NCBI RefSeq assembly: GCF_030997045.1
Contig: NZ_CP116899.1
Span: forward strand, 2,305,501 to 2,369,500
Reading direction: 5' to 3'
Length of the DNA: 64,000 nt
Origin: Microbulbifer sp. TB1203
GTDB taxonomy: Bacteria; Pseudomonadota; Gammaproteobacteria; Pseudomonadales; Cellvibrionaceae
Part shown: piece by piece, positions 16,742 through 25,580 of the stretch
Layout: the number at the start of each line of letters is the position of its first letter
How positions within the stretch are numbered: position 1 is the first letter of the stretch
The notes under the pieces: model-generated
Seen by the model: only the letters and a program-made list of their open reading frames with translations
Database searches by the model: none
Told to the model about the DNA's origin: nothing
Position numbers and translations under genes: made by a program

Positions 16742-18448
16742 CTACTGATTGCTGTGCATGGCTTCAATCAGCTCGCCATTGCCGGTATCCCCGGACAGCT
16801 CCCAGAAAAAGGAACCGCCCAGATTCTGGTTGGCGATGTACTGCATCTTGCCCGCGATGGTGGAGGGGGTGTCGTAGCTCCACCAGTTGTTGCCGCAGTG
16901 GGCGTAGGCAGTACCCGCAACTGTGCCGTTCGCCGGGCAGCTGTTTCTCAGCACCTTGTAATCCTCGATACCCGCCTCGTAGGTACCGGGCGCGGCGCCA
17001 GTGGCGGAACCACCGGGTGCCGACTGGGTTACCCCGGTCCAACCGCGGCCGTAAAAGCCGATACCCAGGTTGAGCTTTTCCGCCGGGATTCCCTTGTTCT
17101 TCAACGCCTGAATGGCGTAGTCGGAGTAGAAGCCCGCTTGTGGAATGGTCGGGAAATCGGTCAGGGCCGAGTGCGGCGCGGTGGGACCGTCCGCGTCGAA
17201 AGCACCGAAGAAGTCATAGGTCATGACGTTGTAGAAGTCGACGTATTGCGCTGCGCCCTCGTAATCGGCGGAGGCAATCTTGCCGCCCGGCGTACCGTCG
17301 GCAGTAATTGCCGCAGTCACCAGTTCATCGCCGAAACGCGCGCGCATCGCCGCCATCATGTCGGTGAAGGCGGAGTAGCCACTCTCGTCGCAACTCAGGC
17401 CACAGGCGTTGGGGTACTCCCAATCCAGGTCGATACCGTCAAAGACGCCCTCCCAGCGCGGATCGTGTACCAGGTTGTAGCAGGAGTCGGCAAACGCCTG
17501 CGGGTTCTGCGACGCCTGGCCGAAGCCGCCGGACCAGGTCCAGCCGCCGAAGGACCAGAGAATCTTGATATGCGGATACATCAGCTTCAGTTTGCGCAGC
17601 TGATTGAAGGAACCGCGCAGGGCGCCGGCATCCCAGGTATCCGCCTGGCCGTCAACGCTCTCGGCGGCGCTGTAGAAGCGGTCGTAGTCCGCATAGGAAT
17701 CGCCGATGGTGCACTGGCCATTCTGCACATTGCCGAAGGCGTAGTAGATATGGGTCAGCTTCTCAGCGGAACCGCTGGTGACGATGTTCTTCACATGGTA
17801 GTTGCGCTGGTACACGCCCCACTCCACGAAGTAGCCACCCAGTCGCTCACCGCCACTGGAGGAGCCCCCGGAACCGGAACTGCTCGACGAAGAGCTACTG
17901 CTGGAAGAGCTGGAAGAACTGGACGAGCTGGAACCGCTGTCGTCGCAGGGGCCGATCCGCTTCCAGACTTCGTACTCACCGGAATTGGTTGCCGGATCGT
18001 TGCCCTGGGTCCACCACTGGGCCTCGTACTCACTGCCCTGGTGCTGCACCCGGTCGCCGCCCACATACACGGCGGAAGCGGACCATACCGCCAGGTTGGC
18101 ACAGCTGCCACCACCGGAAGAGCCGCCGGAAGAGGAACTGCTGGAAGAAGAGGATGAACTGCTCGACGACGAGCCTCCGCCACCACCACAGGCGCCGAGA
18201 TCGCTCCAGGCCTCTGTCCAGGCCCAGCCCGCACCGGGTTCGTAGGGGCCACCCTGGCTGCACCAGCCGCCCACGTCGCAGCGGTAGGCCACATCGTTGT
18301 TCTGCACTATATCGCCAGTGCTGTAGGGGGAACCGTCCACATAGACCTGGACACCGCCGCAATCGTAGGCGTAGCCGTGTCCGGCGAAGAGACCGAGCAG
18401 CAGTATCGCTGCCAGCTTCATCCTTGTCGTTATCGTTATTTTCATCAT
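16742..18448 (-). CDS. Secreted GH18 chitinase with two chitin-binding modules and poly-Ser linkers
   Basis: A 568-residue secreted chitinase. After a signal peptide (MKLAAILLLGLFAGHGYA) come an N-terminal Cys-containing CBM5/12-like module (about 28-87), a poly-Ser/Gly linker (about 90-112), a second CBM5/12 module (ANLAVWSASAVYVGGDRVQHQG, AQWWTQGNDP; written as two segments), another poly-Ser linker, and a GH18 TIM barrel from about 200 to the end. The catalytic DxxDxDxE motif is FDGIDLDWEYP near residue 340, with Glu as acid/base and substrate-assisted catalysis. Poly-Ser linkers are typical of Cellvibrionales CAZymes. I chose ATG at 18448 (GGTGA upstream) over MKLAA at 18421 because the latter has AAGG directly against the start. 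Upstream are two LacI-type operators shared with the hexosaminidase at 55-58 kb. Confidence 0.95.
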   Translation of the reverse strand: MMKITITTRMKLAAILLLGLFAGHGYAYDCGGVQVYVDGSPYSTGDIVQNNDVAYRCDVGGWCSQGGPYEPGAGWAWTEAWSDLGACGGGGGSSSSSSSSSSSSSSSGGSSGGGSCANLAVWSASAVYVGGDRVQHQGSEYEAQWWTQGNDPATNSGEYEVWKRIGPCDDSGSSSSSSSSSSSSSSSSSSSGSGGSSSGGERLGGYFVEWGVYQRNYHVKNIVTSGSAEKLTHIYYAFGNVQNGQCTIGDSYADYDRFYSAAESVDGQADTWDAGALRGSFNQLRKLKLMYPHIKILWSFGGWTWSGGFGQASQNPQAFADSCYNLVHDPRWEGVFDGIDLDWEYPNACGLSCDESGYSAFTDMMAAMRARFGDELVTAAITADGTPGGKIASADYEGAAQYVDFYNVMTYDFFGAFDADGPTAPHSALTDFPTIPQAGFYSDYAIQALKNKGIPAEKLNLGIGFYGRGWTGVTQSAPGGSATGAAPGTYEAGIEDYKVLRNSCPANGTVAGTAYAHCGNNWWSYDTPSTIAGKMQYIANQNLGGSFFWELSGDTGNGELIEAMHSNQ

Positions 18449-18628
18449 TATTGTCACCGTTGCTTGTTGGATGGATTCCGAAACCGGCCAACGGCGTATA
18501 ACTCGCCACAAAATACCAACAGGGCAAAACGCCGCATTACAACTGCCGTACTTCTCCGAGTACAAATGGCTGTGCTGAGCGGTGCTGCCTGTCAGGGAGG
18601 ACTGGCATCGAACAGCTGACCTCGCCTT

Positions 18629-18667
18629 CAGACAGCGCTGTCATTAAAAAATGATAACGCTGTCATT
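18629..18667. promoter_or_regulatory. Two tandem NagR-like (LacI) operators upstream of the chitinase
   Basis: GACAGCGCTGTC (18631-18642), a perfect palindrome followed by ATT, is followed eight bases later by AATGATAACGCTGTCATT (18650-18667), an imperfect copy with the same right half. Both match the AATGACA-CG-TGTCATT form reported for NagR-type LacI regulators of GlcNAc and chitin use in marine gammaproteobacteria. They lie about 180-220 bases upstream of the chitinase start. The same core sits before the hexosaminidase gene at 57995-58006. Confidence 0.75.
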
Positions 18668-18870
18668 CGTGCGAAATGAAAGATAACGTCATTTTTATGA
18701 AAGTACCAGCGGACTGGCGCGAGATGCCGCCATTGATGTGCAGGATGTTGGATCGTCAGGGTAAATGGTGCGCGCGGCGCACCCTACGGGACTCGAGACT
18801 CGGGAGGAATAACCAACTAATGCGAAGGCCCTGGTGCCGCCACAGCACCGACTAGCCAACCGCGGCAAAC
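18668..18870. other. Intergenic region between the chitinase promoter and the TauE/SafE gene
   Basis: About 200 bases without a gene. It begins with AAATGAAAGATAACGTCATTT, a weak inverted repeat that may be a third degenerate copy of the operator half-sites. Around 18766-18786 is a fragment GGTGCGCGCGGCGCACCCTA of the repeat whose full form lies at 19758-19834. A GGAGGAATAACC followed by an 11-codon frame is present but too short to call. Confidence 0.4.
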
Positions 18871-19578
18871 TCAGTGGTGATGCTCGTGGTGTACGCTATC
18901 CGCTTCGGCCGAGGCACCATGAGCCCCGTGCCCAACAGCTCCCCATAGGGTCCAAAGACCGAACAGAAGAATCAAACCTGCAAACAACAACCGCACCGCC
19001 GGGCGCCGCACAAAACTGCGCACCTTCGCAGCGGCGGCCCCGGTGGCCAGCATTGCCGGCACCGTGCCCAGGCCGAAGGCCAGCATCGCCAGCGCTGCGC
19101 GCAGGCTGCCGCCCTGAGCCAGGGCGAAAGTGAGCGCGCTGTATACCAGCCCGCAGGGCAACCAGCCCCAGAGAGATCCCAAGGCCACCGCGCTGCCCGC
19201 ACTGCGCACTGGCAGCAGCTTAGCGGAGAGCGGCTGCAGATAGCGCCACAGATAGGCCCCGCCCCGCTCCAGCCACACCAGGCCCCGCCAGATTCCGGCG
19301 ATATACAGTGCCATCGCCACCAGCATCAATCCGGCCACCAGGCGCAGCGGCCCCAGTGCCGGCAGGATCGCGGCGCCCAGGGCACCGGCCAGCGCACCCA
19401 TCAGCGCATAACTGCCCAGGCGCCCGGCGGAATAGCCGATCAACTGGCTCCAGGCCGGTCTCCGCCCCGGCACCGCCATACCCAGCGCGCCGGCGATACC
19501 GCCGCACATGCCGATACAGTGGCTGCTGCCGAGAAAACCGATCGCCAGTGCCGCGGCGAGAAACCCCCAGCTTTCCAC
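18871..19578 (-). CDS. TauE/SafE-like (UreH/CcoI-associated) membrane protein with His-rich tail
   Basis: A 235-residue membrane protein of the sulfite exporter TauE/SafE, UreH-like group. It has about six hydrophobic segments, a conserved GFLGSSHCIGMCGGIAGAL near the N-terminus with Cys residues likely to bind metal, WGWLPCGLVYSALTFA, and a His-rich C-terminus (GHGAHGASAEADSVHHEHHH, 20 residues). In pseudomonads and relatives this family follows ccoS in cbb3 clusters, and a role in copper or other metal handling for the oxidase is inferred. GTG start with GGAGG upstream, overlapping the ccoS stop by one base (TAGTG). Confidence 0.85.
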   Translation of the reverse strand: MESWGFLAAALAIGFLGSSHCIGMCGGIAGALGMAVPGRRPAWSQLIGYSAGRLGSYALMGALAGALGAAILPALGPLRLVAGLMLVAMALYIAGIWRGLVWLERGGAYLWRYLQPLSAKLLPVRSAGSAVALGSLWGWLPCGLVYSALTFALAQGGSLRAALAMLAFGLGTVPAMLATGAAAAKVRSFVRRPAVRLLFAGLILLFGLWTLWGAVGHGAHGASAEADSVHHEHHH

Positions 19579-19745
19579 TACTCCTCCCCGCGCTCGTCGT
19601 CGGGCAGGTCGTCGTCGAAGAGAATGCGCCGGCTCTCGGTCTCCAGGTCGTCGTACTGGCCGCTGTTGACCGCCCAGAAAAACAGCTTGACTGCAGTGCC
19701 GATAAAAACGATCGCGATGGGAATCAGGATATACAGGCTGTCCAA
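19578..19745 (-). CDS. ccoS: Cbb3-type oxidase assembly protein CcoS
   Basis: A 55-residue single-span protein MDSLYILIPIAIVFIGT... then AVNSGQYDDLE and an acidic tail. CcoS is needed to insert heme and copper into the CcoN subunit of cytochrome cbb3 oxidase. Length and the N-terminal membrane helix followed by W-x-Gly-Gln-Tyr-Asp-Asp-Leu match the family. I choose the TTG at 19745 because GGAG lies six bases upstream; an ATG is not available. It follows ccoI after 42 bases and overlaps the TauE-like gene. Confidence 0.88.
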   Translation of the reverse strand: MDSLYILIPIAIVFIGTAVKLFFWAVNSGQYDDLETESRRILFDDDLPDDERGEE

Positions 19746-19757
19746 CGTCAACTCCAA

Positions 19758-19834
19758 CGGTGCGCACGGCGCACCCTACGCAGGGGATTATTGGTGCGCA
19801 CAGGACGCAGCTGTGGGGTGCGCCGTGCGCACCG
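19758..19834. repeat. GGTGCGCACGGCGCACC inverted repeat spanning the ccoI 3' end
   Basis: A long hairpin: GGTGCGCACGGCGCACCCTA at 19760-19779 pairs with the complement GTGGGGTGCGCCGTGCGCACC at 19814-19833 (given in short form), with a loop of about 30 bases. Its right half codes for the last residues of CcoI (SVRTAHPTA), and its left half lies in the 42-bp spacer before ccoS. It could reduce ccoS translation or act as a terminator. A partial copy lies near 18766. Confidence 0.75.
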
Positions 19835-22235
19835 ATACGGAAGTCCTGGAAAGGCGCAATGCATTCAGCACCACCACCAGCGAACTCAGCGACATACCGA
19901 TGGCCGCCGCCCAGGGCGGTACCAGGCCGCACACCGCCAGCGGCAGTGCCAGCGCATTGTAACCCAGCGCCCAGGTCAGATTCTGGCGCAGAATGCGCCG
20001 GCATTTCAGTGCCAGCGCCACAGCCCGGGGCAGCACGGCGAGGTCGCCCCGCAACAGAATCGCATCGGCCCTGGATTGGGCCAGGTCCGCAGCGGACATC
20101 ATCGACACGGACACGTCGGCACCGGACAGCACCGGCACATCGTTGAGGCCGTCGCCAACCATCAACACCCGCTCGCCGCGCTGCTGCAACTCGCGCAGCC
20201 GCGCCAGCTTGTCCTCCGGGGAGGCGCCGGAGCGATATTCATCAATGCCGGCCCGCGCCGCCAGGCGCGCCACTTCCGCGGACTGGTCGCCGCTGAGCAG
20301 TTCCACCGCCAGTCCTGTCCCCGCCAACTGAGTCACCGCCGCTTTCGCCGTGGGGCGGAGGCGATCGCCCAGGGCTATCCAGGCGACGGCCCCGTCCTCA
20401 TCTGACAGCAACAGCCACTGCCCTTCGCCCGTGGGCGCCTGCAGGGGCTGTGACAGGGCGAAGTCCGCGCGCCCCAGCCGGTAACGGATCCCCTCGATCA
20501 CGCCCTCCAGCCCCCGGCCGGTGTGCACGCGCAATTCGGTGGCGGAGAGGTTGCCGGTCCAGGCGCGAAAGGCCCGCGCCAGCGGATGGTTGCTCTCCGA
20601 TTCCAACGCCGCCGCACAATCCTTCACCCGCTGCGGTGTCCAACCCTCGCGCAGGATTTCGATGTGCAGGATGCGCGGCTCGCCCCGGGTCAGGGTGCCG
20701 GTCTTGTCGAACACCACCCGGGTGAGCCGGGGCAGTGTTTCCAGCACATGGCCACCGGCCACCAGCAGCCCCAACTGCTGCAGGCGCAGGGTGGCCGCCG
20801 CCAGCGCCGCCGGGGTGGCCAGGGACAGCGCACAGGGACAGGTCACCACCAGCACCGACAGCGCAACCCAGAAGGCCCGCTCGGGCTCCACCTGCCACCA
20901 AAATGAGAAGGCGCCCAGCGCCGCCAGCAGCACCAGGCCGACGAACACCCCCGCGACCCGGTCCGCCAGCGCCACCTGTAGCGGCTTTTCCAACTGCGCC
21001 CGCTCCACCAGTTTTTCGATCGCCGACAGTCGGGTGGACTCGCCAGCGGCCAGCACTTCTATCCTGAGCGGGGAATCGCCGTTGACGCTGCCAGCAAAAA
21101 CCCGATCGCCGACGGTCTTTTGCTGCAGTGCCGACTCGCCGCTGAGCAGGGATTCGTCCACCCCGCTCTCTCCGTCGCAGACCTCGCCGTCCGCGGGAAT
21201 GGTATCCCCCGGGCGCAACAGCAGGCGGTCTCCCGGTGCCAGCGCCGCCACCGGTACCGATTCCTCGCCGGAGCCGGTGAGGCGGGTCGCGGTCAGCGGC
21301 AGCAGCTGTGCCAACCCGCCCCGGGCCAGCCCCGCGCGGTGGCGCGCGCGCATTTCCACGGTGCGCCCCAGCAGCAGGAAGAAGGTGAACATGGAGATGG
21401 ATTCGAAGTACACGTCGCCGGTATTGAATACCGTGGCGTAGAAGCTCGCCGCGTAGGCCAGCCCGATGGCCAGGGATACCGGCACATCCATACTCAACTG
21501 GCCGCCGCGCAGGCTGCGCAGGGCGGCGGAGAAAAAAGGCCGCGCGGCGTAGAGCACTACCGGGGTGGCCACCAGCAGCGACACCCAGCGCAAGTAGCGC
21601 TCCAACTGCGGATCGATGCCGGAACTGGCGCCGAAGTAGAGGGCGATGGCGAACATCATCACCTGCATGGTGCCCAGCCCGGCCACGCCCAGGCGGCGCA
21701 GGGCGCTGCGTTGTTCGTCCCGGATCAGCCGCTCGCTTTCCGCGGCGGTGGCCGGCGCCGGGCGGTAACCGATGCGCGCCAGTTCGGCAAACAGCTGGCC
21801 CGGCTGTATAACCTGGGAATCAAAACAGATTTGTGCGCGCTGGCTGCTCGCATTGACCGATACTTTTTCCACTCCGGGCAGGCGGCCCAGGTGCTTTTCG
21901 ATCAGCCATACGCAGGCGGCACAGCTGATACCGCCCACCAACAGACCGGCAATTTTCAGGCCGCCTTCGTGTTCGCGCACAAACTGTTTTTGAACTTCCG
22001 GCAGGTCGTAGGCGGCCCAGTTGGCGGGGTTGGAACCCGATGCTCCCGGCTCCGGGCGCTCGCTGCGGGTATCGCGATAGCGATAGAAGTTGTCCAGGCC
22101 CCCGGCCACAATGGCGCCGGCCACTGCCTCGCAGCCAGGGCAGCACATGGGTCGTTCAGTTCCGTTGATCAATACCGAATGGCGGCTGCCGGAGGGAACC
22201 GGCAGACCGCAGTGAAAACAGCTGGTCTTGCTCAT
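19788..22235 (-). CDS. ccoI: Copper-translocating P-type ATPase CcoI
   Basis: An 815-residue P1B-type ATPase that exports copper to the periplasm for assembly of the cbb3 oxidase. In order: a Cys-rich N-terminal motif CFHCG and MCCPGCEAV, an HMA metal-binding domain with GGISCAACVWLI, a phosphorylation motif DKTGTLT, the membrane CPC motif in TCPCALSLATPAA, and the P-domain GDGLNDVPVL. The final 13 residues (RTAHPTAASCAHQ) are encoded by a GGTGCGC hairpin and are not expected in the family. Its start overlaps the ccoH stop by four bases. It belongs to the ccoGHIS group. Confidence 0.95.
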   Translation of the reverse strand: MSKTSCFHCGLPVPSGSRHSVLINGTERPMCCPGCEAVAGAIVAGGLDNFYRYRDTRSERPEPGASGSNPANWAAYDLPEVQKQFVREHEGGLKIAGLLVGGISCAACVWLIEKHLGRLPGVEKVSVNASSQRAQICFDSQVIQPGQLFAELARIGYRPAPATAAESERLIRDEQRSALRRLGVAGLGTMQVMMFAIALYFGASSGIDPQLERYLRWVSLLVATPVVLYAARPFFSAALRSLRGGQLSMDVPVSLAIGLAYAASFYATVFNTGDVYFESISMFTFFLLLGRTVEMRARHRAGLARGGLAQLLPLTATRLTGSGEESVPVAALAPGDRLLLRPGDTIPADGEVCDGESGVDESLLSGESALQQKTVGDRVFAGSVNGDSPLRIEVLAAGESTRLSAIEKLVERAQLEKPLQVALADRVAGVFVGLVLLAALGAFSFWWQVEPERAFWVALSVLVVTCPCALSLATPAALAAATLRLQQLGLLVAGGHVLETLPRLTRVVFDKTGTLTRGEPRILHIEILREGWTPQRVKDCAAALESESNHPLARAFRAWTGNLSATELRVHTGRGLEGVIEGIRYRLGRADFALSQPLQAPTGEGQWLLLSDEDGAVAWIALGDRLRPTAKAAVTQLAGTGLAVELLSGDQSAEVARLAARAGIDEYRSGASPEDKLARLRELQQRGERVLMVGDGLNDVPVLSGADVSVSMMSAADLAQSRADAILLRGDLAVLPRAVALALKCRRILRQNLTWALGYNALALPLAVCGLVPPWAAAIGMSLSSLVVVLNALRLSRTSVSVRTAHPTAASCAHQ

Positions 22236-22756
22236 TGCATCGTGGGGCTGAGGGGCGCGGCGTCTCCCAGGTCGAAATCGATTTCGCCCTTGAGGCGCCA
22301 CTCCGCCTTCAGGTGTCGGTCCGGGTGCAGCTCCGGCATCAGGCGCAGGTACCAGCGGTGCTGCAGAGGCTGGTCTATGGACCCGGCGTAGCGTCCGCCG
22401 GTCTCGCGGGTGAGCAGGATATGCCGGTCCTGGTCCGCCTCCACCGGGTGGCTCAGGGTGAGCAGCAGCCGCTGCGGGTATTCGAGATCGCCGTTCAGTT
22501 CCAGCACCACCTTGCCGGCGCTGCTTTGGAACTGCACCATCCCAGCCAGCCCCAGCTCGCGGGCGCGCTCGTCCTGGTGGGCGCTGTAGTGATACATGCG
22601 GCTGTCTTTGTAGTAGGTGTCGCTCACGGTGTCGTCGGCATAGCGCACCGAGATGGTAACGGTGATCGCGGAGACCACGACCACCAGGATGATCGGCGAC
22701 AGCACCAGCCAGAGCCAGGGCTCGCGGTACCAGGGTTTCGAATTGTGTTCGTTCAT
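22232..22756 (-). CDS. ccoH: Cbb3 oxidase assembly protein CcoH (FixH)
   Basis: A 174-residue membrane-anchored protein. The N-terminal helix PWLWLVLSPIILVVVVSAITVTISV is followed by a soluble FixH domain including YYKDSRMYHYSAHQDERARELGLAGM and a C-terminal beta-rich part. CcoH is involved in maturation or stability of the cbb3 oxidase. ATG at 22756 is preceded by a weak Shine-Dalgarno. The stop overlaps ccoI. The gap to ccoG is 114 bases. Confidence 0.9.
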   Translation of the reverse strand: MNEHNSKPWYREPWLWLVLSPIILVVVVSAITVTISVRYADDTVSDTYYKDSRMYHYSAHQDERARELGLAGMVQFQSSAGKVVLELNGDLEYPQRLLLTLSHPVEADQDRHILLTRETGGRYAGSIDQPLQHRWYLRLMPELHPDRHLKAEWRLKGEIDFDLGDAAPLSPTMQ

Positions 22757-22870
22757 AATGCTATTAAAAATGGTTACCTCTTCCCCGGCGCTCTATAGCC
22801 AGGCGGGTGGCGGCCCTGCTGCCGGGGGCTTCTCATTAAGCCCCAGTAGCCTTCCCCTGAGCCCTCAATA

Positions 22871-24289
22871 TTACCGTTTCGGTCCAATAAACACCGTCTG
22901 GTGCTTGTCCACCAGTTCCGGCTTGTCCACTGCCTGCACCACGATATAAATATCGTGCTTCGCGTCCTTCAACTGCTCCTTCGCTATGCTCACGCGGATG
23001 GGCACGGCAAAAATCTCGCCGGCCTTCAGGTAGATATCCCGTGGCATGCGCAATGTGTAGTCGTATCCGACTTTACCTTCCACGCGAATGGTAAATTCGT
23101 GTGGAGCCTGGTCCATGTTGTTGATCTTGACGGTGTACACATTCTGGATCAGCCCCTGTGATTCACGGAACAGCCGCGCACCGCGGTCGCGCAGGACTTC
23201 CGCCTCGATAGGGCTGCGGGTAACCACCTGCTGCACGAACAGGCCGATCATCAACAACAGCACCAGGGCATAGCCGAACAGGCGCGGGCGCAGCAATTGG
23301 GTTTTGCCGGTCTCCAGTTCGTCTTCCGAGGTGTAGCGAATCAGCCCGCGCGGATATTCCATTTTGTCCATCACGCTGTTACAGGCGTCCACGCAAAGGC
23401 CGCAATTGATGCACTCGTACTGCAGACCGTCGCGGATATCGATGTCCACCGGGCATACCTGCACGCACCAATAGCAGTCGATGCAGTCCCCCAACCCCTC
23501 GGCGCGGTAGTCGATACCTTTTTTGCGCGGGCCTCGGGTCTCGCCGCGGCGGGCATCGTAGTGCACTGTCAGGGTGTCGCGGTCGTACATCACCGACTGG
23601 AAGCGCGCGTAGGGGCACATGTATTTGCACACTTGCTCGCGAAGGAAACCGGCATTCATATAAGTGGCAAAGGTAAAGAAACCCACCCAGAAGACCCCCT
23701 GGGGATGAGCCTGGAAACCAGCCAGGTCCACCACCAGGTCGCGAATACCGTAGAAATAACCCACGAATGCCAGCGCCGTGGCCAGGGAGATAAAAATCCA
23801 GATGGCGTGGGTGCCGCCCTTGCGCAAAATCTTTTCCGCATTCCAGGGGCCGGCGTCCAGCTTCATGCGCTTGTTGCGGTCGCCTTCACAGATGCGCTCG
23901 GCCCATATAAACATCAGCGTCCACACGGTCTGGGGACAGGTGAAACCACACCAGACCCGCCCCAGCCAGGTGGTGACCGCGAACAGCGCAAAGGCGGCGA
24001 TGATCAGCAGCCAGGCGAGCAGGAAGCCGTCCTGGGGGCCGAAGGTGGTCCAGAAAATGTGGAATTGCCGCGCGGGCAGATCGAAATGTACCGCCTGGCG
24101 GCCTTCGATATTCAGCCAGGGGATAAAGAAGAATAGCGCCAGCAGCGGCAGGCCGGTGTATTTGCGGATACGGGTGTAAAAGCCGCGGATATGGCGGATA
24201 TAGACCTTGTCTTCGGACTCGTAGAGCATGCGATAGCGCACTTCGCCATCGCCGTCCTGCTCTTCGCGTGTGGGAATTCGATCGTTCAC
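22871..24289 (-). CDS. ccoG: Cytochrome c oxidase accessory protein CcoG (FixG)
   Basis: A 472-residue polytopic inner-membrane iron-sulfur protein. Hydrophobic segments near the N-terminus are followed by a ferredoxin-like double cluster, CIDCYWCVQVCPVDIDIRDG and CINCGLCVDACNSVMDKM, and a C-terminal Ig-like domain (FTIRVEGKVGYDYTL). CcoG is a cupric reductase that supplies Cu(I) for cbb3 assembly. The length is normal. The gene follows ccoP after 146 bases and stands at the head of ccoGHIS. Confidence 0.95.
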   Translation of the reverse strand: MNDRIPTREEQDGDGEVRYRMLYESEDKVYIRHIRGFYTRIRKYTGLPLLALFFFIPWLNIEGRQAVHFDLPARQFHIFWTTFGPQDGFLLAWLLIIAAFALFAVTTWLGRVWCGFTCPQTVWTLMFIWAERICEGDRNKRMKLDAGPWNAEKILRKGGTHAIWIFISLATALAFVGYFYGIRDLVVDLAGFQAHPQGVFWVGFFTFATYMNAGFLREQVCKYMCPYARFQSVMYDRDTLTVHYDARRGETRGPRKKGIDYRAEGLGDCIDCYWCVQVCPVDIDIRDGLQYECINCGLCVDACNSVMDKMEYPRGLIRYTSEDELETGKTQLLRPRLFGYALVLLLMIGLFVQQVVTRSPIEAEVLRDRGARLFRESQGLIQNVYTVKINNMDQAPHEFTIRVEGKVGYDYTLRMPRDIYLKAGEIFAVPIRVSIAKEQLKDAKHDIYIVVQAVDKPELVDKHQTVFIGPKR

Positions 24290-24435
24290 AAAACCTCACT
24301 GATACCCTTCGCAAATATGACAACAGGGCGCTGTTTCAAAAGATATGAGGCTTTTCTTTTTCTTCCCTGTCTGCCGCAGTTTCTGCCGGCGGGATGAGCT
24401 GCCGAGTTATGCCCACCCCACCAGCCGATCACCGA

Positions 24436-25344
24436 CTACTGTTCCACCTCTTCCTGACGGGACAGGCTGTACACATAAGCCGCCACCAGTTTGATCTTGT
24501 CCTCGCGCAGCTTTTCCTTCTGCGCTGGCATCTGGTTGCTGCGGCCGCTGCGAATGGTGTGCTGTATCTGCTCGCGGCTGCCACCATAGAGCCAGATATT
24601 GTCGGTGAGGTTGGGGGCGCCCATGGCCTGGTTGCCCTTGCCATCCGGACCGTGACAGACATAGCACACACTGCCGAAGATCTTCTGGCCCTCAGTGGCC
24701 ATGGCGGTATCGTGTTCCAGTCCGTTCAGAGCCAGTACGTATTCCGCGGCATTCCTCACGCCCGCTTCGCCGATCACCGGTCCCTGGGGCGGCATGGTAC
24801 CTTTGCGACCTTCGTGAATCGTCTTGAGGATGTCTTCCGGAGAGCCGCCGTAGAGCCAATCGCTGTCGGTCAGGTTCGGGAAGCCGTAGTTGCCGCCACC
24901 ATCGGCGCCGTGGCATACGGCACAGTTGTTGGCGAAGATGCGCGCACCCATTTTTAGCGCTTCGCGGTTGTCGGCAATCTCCTCGATGGGCATTTCTACA
25001 TACAGGCCGAAGGTCTCGTCGAATTTCTCGCGGGCCTTGGCCTCCTCGTTCTCCAGTTGACCCACGGAGGTCCAGCCGCTGAAGCCTTTGAAGTTGCCCA
25101 GGCCGGGGTAGATCGCCAGGTAGATGCCGGTGAAAACCAGTGTGGCAATAAACAGCAGAAACCACCACCTGGGCAGGGGGTTGTCGTATTCTTCAATGCC
25201 GTCGTACACGTGTCCAGTGGTGCGGTTCTCCGGATCTTCCTGGTCGCTCACTGCAACCCTGCGGTTAGCGAATAATATCCAGGTGACCAATGCCAGGTTG
25301 GCGAGCGTGAGCACAATGACCCATATACTCCAGAAGGTACTCAT
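24436..25344 (-). CDS. ccoP: Cbb3 oxidase diheme subunit CcoP
   Basis: A 302-residue membrane-bound cytochrome c. An N-terminal helix pair (WSIWVIVLTLANLALVTWIL and WWFLLFIATLVFTGIYLAIY) is followed by two c-type heme domains with CAVCH (141-145) and CYVCH (227-231) and the ligand methionines in KGTMPPQG and NQMPAQ. CcoP accepts electrons from soluble cytochromes and passes them to CcoO. Its ATG overlaps the ccoQ stop by four bases. Confidence 0.97.
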   Translation of the reverse strand: MSTFWSIWVIVLTLANLALVTWILFANRRVAVSDQEDPENRTTGHVYDGIEEYDNPLPRWWFLLFIATLVFTGIYLAIYPGLGNFKGFSGWTSVGQLENEEAKAREKFDETFGLYVEMPIEEIADNREALKMGARIFANNCAVCHGADGGGNYGFPNLTDSDWLYGGSPEDILKTIHEGRKGTMPPQGPVIGEAGVRNAAEYVLALNGLEHDTAMATEGQKIFGSVCYVCHGPDGKGNQAMGAPNLTDNIWLYGGSREQIQHTIRSGRSNQMPAQKEKLREDKIKLVAAYVYSLSRQEEVEQ

Positions 25345-25565
25345 TTATCGTCTTGCCTCGTATTCTGTTTTGCCGGTGTTCCGCTTTCTTTTTTCTCGCC
25401 AGCCTTTCTCGCTGACCGCTCGGACAGCTCTTCATCGGCAAACGGCAGTTTGGCGTCCTCTTCAAAGCGCTTTTTGCGCTTGGGGGAAAACGCCCACCAA
25501 CAGATTCCCAAAAATGCCAGCGCCCCCAGGACGACGCCGATTACTCGCAATGTGTTGATATCCAC
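25341..25565 (-). CDS. ccoQ: Cbb3 oxidase small subunit CcoQ
   Basis: A 74-residue single-span protein: MDINTLRVIGVVLGALAFLG then ICWWAFSPKRKKRFEEDAKL and a charged tail. The helix followed by the YAFSPKRKKRFEEDA-type motif (AFSPKRKKRFEEDA here) identifies CcoQ, which stabilises the oxidase complex. The C-terminal 30 residues are lysine- and glutamine-rich and somewhat longer than in Pseudomonas. It lies between ccoO (15 bases) and ccoP (overlapping). Confidence 0.93.
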   Translation of the reverse strand: MDINTLRVIGVVLGALAFLGICWWAFSPKRKKRFEEDAKLPFADEELSERSARKAGEKKESGTPAKQNTRQDDK

Positions 25566-25580
25566 GAATATCCCGCTCCG

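Noticed and set aside
18820..18855. Eleven-codon frame after GGAGGAATAACC
   Set aside because: Too short to support, no conserved features, and it lies in a repeat-containing spacer.
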